Origin: Delphinus delphis
Taxonomy: Eukaryota; Chordata; Mammalia; Artiodactyla; Delphinidae
Assembly (NCBI RefSeq): GCF_949987515.2
Contig: NC_082683.1
Coordinates: 122,226,582-122,290,581, forward strand
Reading direction: 5' to 3'
Length of the DNA: 64,000 nucleotides
Shown piece after piece: positions 25,080 through 53,090 of this stretch (its first letter is position 1; each line of letters begins with the position of its first letter). The notes beneath the pieces were generated by a model. It made no database searches, was not told the origin of the DNA, and was given only the letters and a program-made list of their open reading frames with translations. The translations under genes were made by a program, and so were the position numbers.

Positions 25080-25376
25080 TTTTCTTTCTCTCTCTTTTTT
25101 TTTTAAATTAATTAATTTATTTTGGGCTGTGTTGGGTGTGCGTTGCAGTGTGCAGACTTCTCATTGCGGTGGCTTCTCTCGTTACAGAGCACGGGCTCTA
25201 GGCGCGCAGGCTTCAGTAGTTGTGGCTCGTGGGCTCTAGAGCGCAGGCTCAGTAGTTATGGCGCACGGGCTTAGTTGCTCCACGGCATGTGGCATCTTCC
25301 CGGACCCCAGGGCTTGAACCCATGTCCCCTGCATTGGCAGGCGGATTCTTAACCTCTGCCCCACCAGGGAAATTCC
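25080..25376 (-). mobile_element. Long CHR-2-like SINE
   Basis: A 15-bp perfect TSD agtggtgtgtttctt lies at 25065-25079 and 25377-25391. It has one copy of the ctctagagcgcaggctcag module. Confidence 0.9.
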
Positions 25377-26398
25377 AGTGGTGTGTTTCTTACTTGATGA
25401 TAGTGACAGGGAAAGCTACTTTTAAGAGTTCTCGAGGTGACTTGTACACAGTCCCAGAGTGACGGAGTTAGATGGGGTCTTCCTGCCTGAGGAGGCTAAG
25501 CATCTGGCCTTCTTACACTCTTAGCTGCTGGGTGGTGCCTTCAGGGCAGGTGTTAACTGATGCCCACAACCCATTCTGAAGGGTGGGGAGGGAGTGATGA
25601 GTCAGGTGCCTCACCTGGAGCTGGCTGACTATTTTAAGCTGCGGGCTGTGTGGTTGCTAGGTTTTCCTCCATCTCAGCAGCGCTCCCTCTGCTAATGAAG
25701 CAGCTCACTCTGAGCAGGACAGACAGCTTGATGCGATTCTTGCATGTCGGGCAGCATAGCCCTCAGCCTGTACTCTTCTGTAAGGTTGCGCATGAGAGAT
25801 GCCAACCCCGTCCCCTGGGGACACACCCAGCCTGAAGCCCTCTTTGGGGCTGAGCTATGTTGCTCTGAGCTGACCAGCTTGGGCTCCATCCAGGTTATGT
25901 GTTGGGGTGGTTGGTGGTTCACCCAACAAAGAGGCCACCAGAGCTCATTTGCTCTGTTTGTTTCGTTTGTTTTCCTCATTTGGCAGTATTGGGATTGGAC
26001 AAGAGGATCTTAAGGAAGATCTTGGAAGACACACACACACTAGAAATGGCACACTAAGATGGTGTCTAGGCTGTCTGAGCCACCTCCTATGTGAGAATCA
26101 ATTTAGAGAATTGCTGTACTTCTAAAGCAATGGGAAGTGTCCCCGAGAAGGGAGTCCGCCAATTGGTTAGCACATCTGGTGGACTGGCCTAATTATGAAG
26201 TCCAGTGTTGGCATGTTCTCGGAATTACAATGTGGGAAGGAATCTTAAAGTCATTGTGAGTTGTTCTCCATCACTGTAGTTGTTTGTGAGATTTAGTCCT
26301 ACAGATTTTTCTTCAGAGAATTTTCTGGGCCCTCCAAATTTCTGGCTCCAAACAGCTGGATTCGTTGAGCATAATCCAAATTTAGGTTCCAAATACCT

Positions 26399-26424
26399 TG
26401 AGTGTGTGTGTGTGTGTGTGTGTA
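26399..26424 (+). repeat. Short (TG)n microsatellite
   Basis: About 24 bp of GT repeats. A second short one lies at about 24725-24742. Confidence 0.85.
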
Positions 26425-26599
26425 CACTTGTAGCTTCTTTTTGATATACAAATCACTTGCCTGCCTTGAGTCACATGAAATTCTATGAAAGTTGACTTTA
26501 ATGATACAGTGGGACAAAACAGTATTACGTTTCTAACCAGTTCCCTCCCTGCTCTCTGGAAATGGAGTAAATTTATAGAGAGTAGTGGGGCTGATGCCA

Positions 26600-26790
26600 G
26601 AGCTGCTTCAGTTTGGAATTGTGAGAAGAATTGTGCCTTTGCAGTTAGAAGATCTGTGGCTTGAGATTGGGCTCCATGACCTTGAGCAAGCCATTCAGCT
26701 TGAATGAAATCTCTAAGCTTCAGTTTTCTCATTAAGGAAAAAAAAAGATAAAATAGTGTCTTGTTGTAAAAGAATTGAGATAATATCTTC
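26600..26790 (+). repeat. Diverged MIR element
   Basis: The segment ccttgagcaagccattcag followed by gcttcagttttctcatta follows the forward MIR order with heavy divergence. Confidence 0.5.
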
Positions 26791-27096
26791 AAAATGGCAC
26801 AGGAGTGAAGAAATTGTAAATGACCTTCCCTGAGTCTTCCATATGATTTCTTTTTTTCCTTTTCTAAAGCTAACCTCATTGATCTTAACTTTGTATTCAG
26901 ACAGCAACCCTAGCTGGCTTGTCGCTGTGTGTCCTGTCCCCCACCCCCTCTTCTTTTAAAATAGTGTAGTAGAAGTGGCAGGGACAGAAGACATTCTGGA
27001 TACATCGCGCTACATGTGGAGATACCATGCAAAACTGAGTTTACCTCCAGCCCCACGGGTGGTACCAGTTTGCCTGGGAGGTGCAGCTGGAAGGAG

Positions 27097-27300
27097 GGTG
27101 GGCTCTGGGGTTGGACTCCTCGCGTTGGAATCCTGGCTCCACTGCCACTTGACTTGGGCAAGTCACTTCACCTCAGGCTTCACCGTAAGTAGAGTGGGTA
27201 TAATAATAATGGCCAGCATACAAGGTTGTAATAAGTAAATGGGATGATTTAAAAATGTTGAGCCCAGTATCAGCACATAGCAAGAAACTGCCCCTTAAAT
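27097..27300 (+). repeat. MIR element
   Basis: Forward MIR wording: gtgggctctggggttgg, ttgggcaagtcacttcacc, gtgggtataataataatgg. Confidence 0.75.
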
Positions 27301-27321
27301 GTGAACTCTTCTTATAATAAT

Positions 27322-27607
27322 AATTATTATTTTTAATTGTGGTAAAATATACATAACATAAAATTTACCATCTTAAACCATGTTTAAGTGTACGTTTCAG
27401 TAGTGTTAAGTATATTCACATTGTTGGACACCCAATCTCCAGAACTTTTTCATCAGGTAACACTGAAACTATATCCGTAACACGGCTCCCCACTACCCTG
27501 CCTCCCCCAGCCCCTGGCAACCTCCATTCTACCTTCTGTTTCTATGAGTTTGACTACTCTACATACCTCCTGAGTGGGATCATATGGTACTTGTGGTTTT
27601 GTGACTA
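27322..27607 (-). mobile_element. Old L1 3' UTR fragment, antisense
   Basis: Segments tggtaaaatatacataac and agcccctggcaacctcc match the antisense L1M 3' UTR that also opens the 14332 copy. Confidence 0.75.
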
Positions 27608-28109
27608 TAATTATTTAATAAGTCTTAGCTCACCACAGCAATTGCGCTCTCTCCCATTTTTAGCATTCTACAAGCTCAGGATTGCCTGCCTTCTCCTCAA
27701 ACCCTAGTCATTAGTGACTTACTTCCTTTCTTGAGGGAACAAGACACCTTGCACCTCCATTTCATCCTTTTGAAAAGGGTAGGGTTAGAGAAAAGGGAAA
27801 TTAAAGTGAAGGAGACATAAAAGGAGGGCCTTCAGTAAGGAAAAAACCATTCACTCATTGCAGACGTCCTCTGTAGGACTTCTTCCTTCTGATTGTGTGA
27901 AGATTCAAACCTAAGCACCAGTAGAGGCAATGAACCCCTCCCCAAGTATCTGTCGCCCCGATTTAACAGTTTTAACAAGTTCCAGAAAGAAGAAAATAAC
28001 TAGAAAAATCTAAATTAACCTAGAGGCAAGTGTTTCTTTGTTTGTTCATGCAGTGGTGTTTATCTCCTGAGTGATAAAAGGGTTTCTTCGGCTTGGAACT
28101 TCTGACTAC

Positions 28110-28346
28110 CTTTTTTTTTTTCTTTTGAAGCATAGTTGACTTACAGTGTCGTGTTAGTTCCAGGTGTGCAGCAAAGTGATTCACCTATACATATATCTAT
28201 ATCTATTTTTCAGATTCTTTTCCATTATAGGTATTACAAGGTATTGAATATATATAGTTGCTTGTGATATACAGTAAATCCTTGTCATTTGTCTATTTTA
28301 TATGTAGTAGTGTATATATGTAAACCCCAAATTTATCCCACCCCCC
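28110..28346 (-). mobile_element. 5'-truncated L1 3' end, antisense
   Basis: The T run at left precedes the cetartiodactyl L1 3' UTR in reverse (tagttgacttacagtg, then caggtgtgcagcaaagtg). A 12-bp perfect TSD acttctgactac lies at 28098-28109 and 28347-28358. The right TSD copy was then used as target by the next SINE. Confidence 0.88.
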
Positions 28347-28362
28347 ACTTCTGACTACTTTT

Positions 28363-28723
28363 TTAAAAAAATAAATTTATTTATTTTATTTATATTTGTT
28401 TTGGGCTGCATTGGGTCTTTGTTGTTGCGCGTAGGCTTTCTCTAGTTGTGGCGAGTGGGAACTACTCTTCATTGTGCATGCGGGCTTCTCATCGTGGTGG
28501 CTTTTCTTGTTGCAGAGCATGGGCTTTAGGCACACGGGCTTCAGTAGTTGTGGCATGCGGGCTCAGTAGTTGTGGCTCGCAGGCTCTAGAGCGCAGGCTC
28601 AGTAGCTGTGGCTCACGGGCTTAGTTGCTCCACGGCATGTGGGATCTTCCCGGACCAGGGATCAAACCCGTGTCCCCCGCATTGGCAGGCGGATTCTTAA
28701 CCACTGCGCCACGAGGGAAGTCC
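28363..28723 (-). mobile_element. Long CHR-2-like SINE inserted at the TSD of the adjacent L1
   Basis: A 12-bp perfect TSD ctgactactttt lies at 28351-28362 and 28724-28735 and overlaps the L1's own TSD. The A/T-rich tail is at left and the tRNA-like head at right. Confidence 0.9.
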
Positions 28724-28739
28724 CTGACTACTTTTAAGT

Positions 28740-28892
28740 TGAAGAGGAAAGGAACCAGGATTGTATGACTGTAGCCAAGTCCTTTAATTTGGTGTCCACA
28801 TCTGTGAAGGGTAACACTTGTGACTTCTGGGGGTAGCTGTAACGGAGCACTTGGCCTAGGGCCTGACACCTAACCAATAATCAGTTAAAATG
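28740..28892 (+). repeat. Diverged MIR element
   Basis: Segments agccaagtcctttaatttgg, catctgtgaagggtaacac and ggagcacttggcctagggc follow forward MIR order. Confidence 0.45.
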
Positions 28893-29008
28893 TTAGCAGT
28901 TGGTGGTGGTGGTATGTTTGTGGAAAGAACGATCACCAGCTCAGTCCTTGAAAACATAGAGCTGAGACAAGCAGCTGTGGACCAACAAAACAGCCATCTT
29001 TACCCTCT

Positions 29009-29138
29009 TTTTGTTTGTTTGCTTTGTTTTGGCCACGCCACGTGGCTTTCAGGATCTTAGTTTCCCGACCAGGGATCGAACCCAGGCCCCGGCAGTGAAA
29101 GTGCTGAGTCCTAACTACTGGACCACCAGGAAATTCCC
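29009..29138 (-). mobile_element. Short CHR-type SINE
   Basis: The body reads ggccacgccacgtggc to ggaccaccaggaaattcc. An imperfect TSD begins cagccatc at about 28991-29008 and 29139-29155. The 120-130 bp length is typical of this subtype. Confidence 0.82.
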
Positions 29139-29822
29139 CAGCCATCCTTACTCTTGTTAGAGAGGGTGATGAGCACTAACGTTCTAGAATTGTACCTATT
29201 GTATGTTCATTAACCAATTTTATTGGCCATTGGATAGGTTCTGTCCTAGGTTGTGCCTGGGTTAAGGGAAATGATGGTTTATCTGTGAAATTAAGTAGTG
29301 TAACTTCCTTATATGCTTTTCTGGCAGTGGTGGGATTACTATTCTTCTTAAAAAAACACATATTTAATGTGTTTTAGCTACAAATAAAAAAATACCATTA
29401 TTTGAATAACCTGATAGATTATATATATCTGGCTCCATGAATCCCTCTTTTCACTTTTGTTCTTTGGACTTCTGGAAGGAGTTCTATCTACTAGTGAAGG
29501 CTGCAGGTATAAAAGTTGCCCTGTCATAGCCTTGAGCTAGGAAAAGGAAATTATGGGCCTATACATGTTTAAAAACTTAAAGAGGTTTTGATTGCATAGA
29601 ACCTTTGATTCTGTTGTAGCATTTTCATTTTTGAATGTAGTTTAAGTCATGTGCAAGCTTTATACCTTCCTGTGATTCCTTTTTTTTCTTTCTTTTGGCA
29701 CATCTGTAGTTCCAAAAATCCTAAGTAGTTTTAAATGCTTTTTTGTGTGTTAATATGCAAAAGTGTCATAAAAGTAAAATAATTTTCTAATAATTAACAG
29801 TTGAGTCAAAATATTTTTCCCC

Positions 29823-30029
29823 GGGCTTCCCTGGTGGCGCAGTGGTTGAGAGTCTGCCTGCCGATGCAGGGGACACGGGTTCATGCCCCGGTCCGGGAAG
29901 ATCCCACATGCCGCGGAGCAGCTAGGCCCGTGAGCCATGGCCGCTGAGCCTGCGCGTCCGGAGCCTGTGCTCCACAATGGGAGAGGCCACAACAGTGAGA
30001 GGCCCGCGTACCGCAAAAAAAAAAAAAAT
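29823..30029 (+). mobile_element. CHR-type tRNA-derived SINE, sense orientation
   Basis: GGGCTTCCCTGGTGGCGCAG starts the element and an A14 tail ends it. The flanks share only a short tttcccc, so the TSD is weak or decayed. Confidence 0.88.
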
Positions 30030-30105
30030 TTCCCCCACAGATCCTTATAATACGGCAGTGTGTTTCACCACGTGTACAACAGGACATATTGTGCAAAATA
30101 GTTTT

Positions 30106-30135
30106 TTTTTTTAACAACTTTATTGGAGTATAATT
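30106..30135 (-). mobile_element. Ultra-short (30-bp) L1 insertion
   Basis: A T run plus aacaactttattggag-tataatt is only the last about 23 bp of L1 with its tail. A 12-bp perfect TSD caaaatagtttt lies at 30094-30105 and 30136-30147. The reverse complement retains the L1 AATAAA. Confidence 0.75.
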
Positions 30136-30147
30136 CAAAATAGTTTT

Positions 30148-31327
30148 AGTTTGCACTGGCTAGTACAACAGGAATGACCAGTTTTCCTTATGCTTGGACA
30201 AATCAAATACATTCTTCATAAGAACTTTTAAAAGTTTCCTGGTTTTTCCCTGTAAAATCAGTTGGTAAAATAAGTTCAATAGTAAGACTTCTAAGGCTGA
30301 GCCCAAGAAACCTCTAACTGCTCATTTTTTCATCGCTTGTAATTAGGTCAACCAGTTCCATAGGGGGCTTGAGTTACAGCTTCTAGAGGTTTTGTAATGT
30401 AGACATTCTTATTTTTCAATTAATCTTTGTATCAAATGAAAAAAAAAGAAAAGAGTTATTTGGTAAATACAATCTTTCACTATCTCATTCTTTGGAATGC
30501 GCTTGCTTTTATACTTTTCCTTTTACAAAGAGCGTATGTTATTGGAGAGAAAAGGAGTCAGATATGTGTATTACTAGCAACACAATACAAAGCATGTAGG
30601 TTTGAGTTCATCTGGAACTGGCATCCCTACTCTTAGTTGGGATACCCCTAGGTTGTTTCAGGTATTGGTGATGTTTATGTCTCCAGCTTTAAAAGTGGGG
30701 GCACACATCTGTGACAAGGCTGTCTGGGGTACTATGAGGGCAGTGATGTCCACGGCTCTGGACCAGAGCAAAAGAAACCAACAGAAGCAGGATGGAAACC
30801 ATGACCTTGGCCTTACTGCCAACCAGCCAGGCTCTCTGCTATGAGATTCCTTTGACATAAAGAGATGTGCAGGGGCTGTGAGATGTCTAGCAAATGCCCA
30901 GGCACTTCATGACCCAGAGGCCCTTGGGCCCATCAGCACAGCCTCAATGTGCCCTTTCCCCACTTTCTGCTGTCTTTTTTGTGTATCTATACCAGGGTGC
31001 AAGCCAGGAAGAATAAAATAGTGTCACCTTTTATTAGTAGCTTTGGGAAAGGCTTTATGGAAGAGGAGTTAGAGATTACGGCCCTCCTTCCCCTGCCTTC
31101 ACTGTGGATACCTGAGTGTAGTAAATTGTGTTAAGGAAAGAGAGGAAGAGACTTTTGGGGCCCCCGAATTCCTTCTCAGCAGACGTTTCCTCCCTTCCCC
31201 TAATGCATCATCCAAGATATGGTAGCCTTTGGGTTCTTCTTTCCAAAGGCCCCCTTGCTCAGGGCGCACACATCAGCTCAGTGACTGGACCTCCCTTATT
31301 CCGTGGTGTTCCCTTCTTTCCTTACAG
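30148..31327 (+). other. Intronic sequence upstream of exon 2
   Basis: 1.2 kb free of recognised retroelements precedes the exon 2 acceptor. The last 23 nt are pyrimidine-rich. Confidence 0.6.
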
Positions 31328-49125
<17,798 letters not shown>

Positions 49126-49226
49126 CCCCCGTCTCCTCAGACCCTGGCCCCGATCTCCAAGGGACAGGAGGAGGGGACAGGAGGCACTGTGCATCTATAC
49201 ATATGGTTTCCTATGACATTGCTGTA

Positions 49227-49248
49227 TTTAAGAAAACACCATGGAGAT
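49227..49248 (+). ncRNA. MIR3658: miR-3658-like mature sequence in UCK2 3' UTR
   Basis: The 22 nt starting TTTAAGAAAACACC and ending ATGGAGAT match human miR-3658 as I remember it, in the same setting (about 100 nt after the UCK2 stop, followed by GAAATGCC and a T run). The downstream arm here is a long T tract followed by GGTACTTCGG. It pairs only weakly with the mature arm, so this may be conserved 3' UTR sequence rather than a functional microRNA. Confidence 0.5.
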
Positions 49249-50339
49249 GAAATGCCTTTTTTTTTTTTTTTTTTTTTTTTGGTACTTCGGAGCAGCGAAA
49301 TGAAACAGAACTTGACCCTGAGCTTAAATGACAAACTGTGCCAACTACTACTACTGGTGATGCCTAATTATGACTTCAACGTGTAACCAGTTATAAATAC
49401 ATACATATATATATATAGAAAAGGATCTATTTTTGTGTAAATGTACAAATACTGTACAGCTGTTTGCCGTAAGTATTCTGCAGGAGGGCCTGTACTTGAG
49501 TGTGTTTTGGGGGCTGGAGCTGGAGTTTCACCAAAGGGAAGTTGCCTGGTGGGTTCCAGGTGGGGCAGGCTCAGGCGTCTGGGAGGGAGGCTCACGGCTC
49601 GCGGCTCTCAGTGTCCATGGGTCTCGTTGGAAGTGGAGTCTGGAACTTTTGATCGCTTCCCCTGCCAGATGCCACCTTCCTGGTGCTGGAGCTTCAGGAT
49701 AATGTTAATGAGAGATCCTCTTTTCTTTTTTTTTTCTTTTTTTTTTTTTTTTGAGTTGAAATTAGGCAAGACCTCAACTCAAAACTCAAACTCAGGGAAG
49801 GGGCCCACTGAGGGGAACGAGTCTTCTGCGTTTTCTTCTTGCCCCTGCCCACCTCTGGCTGCTCGGGTAGCTCCACACTTCCTTCCTTACTCACCCGCTT
49901 CTCAGTCTCTCGGAAAGCCAGAGCTGCCTCGCTCTCCTTCCCTGATGGGGATGTGACGGGGTCGCTTCCTGACTGAGTGGGGAAGGAGGGAGTGGGACTA
50001 TGCCTGTCGCATCGTCTGAGATGCTGGTGCCTCCCAGGGAAGTCACCCATGAGATTCCTTGGGCTGTCCCCCAAGCTGTGGAGTGCACAGTGGACCCTTG
50101 CAGTCTGGGCTTCGGTTGAGGGCCTCTGCTGGCAGCCTGCCCCTCACAGGGTGGCAAGAGAGCTCTGCCGTGTAGGGAGCCTGTAGCTTTTGTTCCCCGA
50201 GGCGTGGGGATTTGCAGCGAGGTGAGGATAACGGGGACCGTCACTGGCAACATCACAGCCACATTGATTGACTTATTTACCACGCTGCCGCGTCATGTGG
50301 CAGCTGCCGGAAACGAGGGGTGGGGAAGGGGAGTGGCGT

Positions 50340-50557
50340 GTTTTTTTTGTTTGTTTTTGTCTTTTTGCAGTACGCGGGCCTCTCACTGTTGTGGCCTCTC
50401 CCGTTGCGGAGCACAGGCTCCAGACGCACAGGCTCAGCGGCCATGGCCCACGGGCCCAGGCGCTCCGCGGCATGTGGGATCTTCCCGGACCGGGGCACGA
50501 ACCCGTGTCCCCCGCATTGCAGGCGGACTCTCAACCACTGCGCCACCAGGGAAGCCT
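50340..50557 (-). mobile_element. CHR SINE within the UCK2 3' UTR
   Basis: An 11-bp perfect TSD gggagtggcgt lies at 50329-50339 and 50558-50568. The element lies antisense to UCK2, so the mature mRNA would carry its reverse complement between the stop codon and the poly(A) signals. Confidence 0.92.
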
Positions 50558-52942
50558 GGGAGTGGCGTTTTTAAGTCACAAGTTGGAGTCTTGGGCTGAA
50601 AACATTTGGGGTGAAGAATTCCAGCTTTTCCGAGGGCTCCCTCTTGGTGAAAACTTCCTTCTTTGCAAGAAGTACGGATTCCTGAAGATTCCTGGTGGGG
50701 AGGGGTGGAGGAAGCAGGGGACCAAGCGAGAAGGAGGAGGTGTAATTATAGAGGCCTGAAGCGTCACCTTTTAACTGCAGAAGAGGCAGAAGCTTTTCAC
50801 CTCAGTGTGTTCCATCTCAGTGCTCGGTAGGCTATGCCCTTAGTTATTCCCTTGTGACTGCCATAGCCTGAAACACTTTGGGGAACGCTTCTCCTTCCAT
50901 TGCTTTCATAGCCCCTTGAGCCATTCAGATAAACTGATGCCGTTAACTCTAGTCACACGGGAGCAAGCAGCCATGCAGTTTGCCTCCCCTTTTCTGGACT
51001 CCACTTGACTCTAACTCCGTTGGGCTGTGTCAAAAAGTCAAACCTAATCCCCAGCAGGGCTTTGCCACCCCTGAGACCTTCAGGAGACTGTACTGCAGGC
51101 CCTGAGGGAGCCCCCCAAGGGCAGCAGCTGCCTGGTTGGAGAAGGGGAGGGTCCCGAGGTGCCTGCTCTGAAGGCCGGTACCTGGCGGGATGGCCAAGTT
51201 CTGGAGTGCGTGTTTCCGAGTCAGTATTGATTATCTTTCCAGTCATGCCTTGTGCGGTTCTGAGATGAAGGGTAGATGGCAGGATCCTGAGGACCCAGGG
51301 GTCTCCTGCCTTGTTGGGTGGGGCCTGTCTGTGCTCAGGGGAAGCCCGTCCCTGTCTGGGAGAGCCTCGGCCCTTCGGTGGTAGCACGGTCAACTTTACT
51401 TGAAGCTCCCAGGTGCCAAACCATTCAGTGCCTTGGCTGTCTATCCCACTGCCTTGGAAGATGGATTCTTCTCATCTCTGAGCCTTGAGTTACTTAGCCG
51501 CTTCCTCATCTACTCCTGGTGTTGGGACCAAGCCTCCAGTGTCTCCGAATAGCCCTGTCCTCGCTGGAAGCAGCTCTAGGGCTGCCCTGCCTCTGGGTAA
51601 AACTGTCACCAATTCTTGGTGTCTTGGTTGGGGGCTCACTGGGCCGTGCTGACGACTCCTCTGGTTCTGTGACATAGTACGTCTGGGGCCAGGAGGGGAC
51701 GGGAAGCTCTGCCTTGGTGTGGTGACCCCAGCGTTTAGCCAACTGAGTATCTGAATTTGAGCTTTCTATGTGGCCAATCCCGGACTTGGTATTTTAAGAG
51801 TCACTGGATCTCTGATTCCGTTGGAGAGTCAGGTAGAGAGCCATTAGGCCAGAAATCATGACATGAGTCACCTGGGTACCCTTTGCTGTCCAGGGAGGCG
51901 ACACGGATGAGCAGAGTGGGGCAATGTTGGTCGTGTGTACATGGGAGTCTCTTGTCTTCAGAGATACCCTGTGGTGCTTGCTTCTCCCGGCTGCGCAGGT
52001 ATTGTCCAAGGACCATGTGTTTAGGGAACAGGCATTGTGTCGTGGGAAGGCCTGGTCCCAAGCTCCTTCACCCCAGTGGAGCTTCTGCTCCCTGGGTTTC
52101 TTGTTCTTGGGCAGCCTGAGACCAATAGGGGCAGAGAGCTGGCAGTGTGTATACGGAAGATGCAGTGTTGTGACTTCAGGTGTCCTTTGATTTGGAATGG
52201 ATAGGGTAGGCCCTCAAAGAGGCAGCGGTCTCTGAAGAACAGGCTGGGGAGGGTGGCAGGGAAAGGTCCCCGGTTCACCCTTCAGAACCTGTTGTCTCTG
52301 CAGCAACCCACTGTGGTCTCGGCTGCTGGGCAGTCAAGGACACTGGCTTCTTGCCTCTCCTGGGCTGGCTTGGACACTTGTCTCTGTGTCCAGGGTGGGT
52401 TGCCAGTCTCATGAGGCCACTAGGTCAGGCTAAGGCTTGTGTGCGGGAGGGACTGGAGCCCAGCTCGTTTGTGTATCACCTCCTTTGCTGTCCTTATGAG
52501 GTTTCCCTGATTTGACATCCTTGACCAGCACTAGGGCCCAAGGCTATTGGAGGGAAGTAGTAGCCTCTTGCAGGGAAGTGTTTTCCTCTGCCCTGGAGTC
52601 TCCCACCTGCCTGCCCACAACCGTGTGGGTGAGGCGGGCTAGGGAGATTCTGGGTCCCAGGGCTGGGCTTCTGAGAAGGGCTGACTGGACCTCTCTGCCA
52701 CTCCTCTCCTTCACCCTGACCTCAGGGTGGAGTGGGGAAAGTCTCGGTGTCCGAGCAAACGAGAGGGAGAGCAGGCTGAGGAAACCGTCGGGGTGAGCCT
52801 GGAGCTGAGTCCCCTTTGATCTTGGTCTCTGGGCCTTCTTCGGCCCTCCTGGGGCAGGGGGCTGGCTACAGGTCAGCATCCGGCCACCCTTAGAGGCAGT
52901 GAGTGCCTAGCCAGTCCTGCCTTAGGAACAGAGTGAGTGGTA

Positions 52943-52948
52943 AATAAA
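52943..52948 (+). terminator. UCK2 proximal poly(A) signal
   Basis: AATAAA is followed after about 10 nt by a GT-rich element (about 52959-52974, TTTTGTGTGTC), the usual layout of a cleavage site. Cleavage would fall near 52965. Confidence 0.6.
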
Positions 52949-53063
52949 GACGTAGGCTTCTTTTGTGTGTCTTAGATGCCTGCGCTTCCCCCTTTTCTTT
53001 CTACTGCCCTGCCTTTACTCTTAGCAGTTACATAAATGACCACATACTCTGTACTTTGCTGTA

Positions 53064-53069
53064 AATAAA
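53064..53069 (+). terminator. UCK2 distal poly(A) signal overlapping a Pumilio-type motif
   Basis: AATAAA lies inside TGTAAATA (53060-53067), which fits the PUF consensus TGTANATA. A GT-rich element follows (about 53099-53114, CTTTGTGGTGCTTGG). Further AATAAA copies occur at 53408-53413 and 53434-53439 and could serve as read-through sites. Confidence 0.6.
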
Positions 53070-53090
53070 GACTGAACAGAAAAGAACCCA

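Larger units (their letters stand above)
1..31327 (+). other. UCK2: UCK2 intron 1 (3' part)
   Basis: This is inferred as intron because exon 2 begins mid-P-loop at 31328 and no first exon (MAGDSEQ... coding, CpG-island promoter) occurs upstream in the window. The content is AT-rich unique sequence and repeats listed separately. No ORF here resembles a known protein. The acceptor region at 31305-31327 is pyrimidine-rich and ends in CAG. Confidence 0.9.
49126..53090 (+). other. UCK2: UCK2 3' untranslated region
   Basis: The sequence after the TGA runs to the AATAAA at 53064-53069, about 3.9 kb, or to the earlier AATAAA at 52943-52948. Both signals are followed by GU-rich sequence suited to CstF binding. 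A miR-3658-like sequence lies near the start, T runs occur at 49257-49280 and about 49725-49752, and a CHR SINE is inserted at 50340-50557. There is no splice-site or ORF evidence for another gene here. The end is inferred from the signals, not from a transcript. Confidence 0.75.

Noticed and set aside
1..31327. UCK2 exon 1 and promoter
   Set aside because: I looked for the N-terminal coding sequence (MAGDSEQ...) and a large CpG island. Neither is present; the only CpG-rich block (12766-12965) does not encode it.
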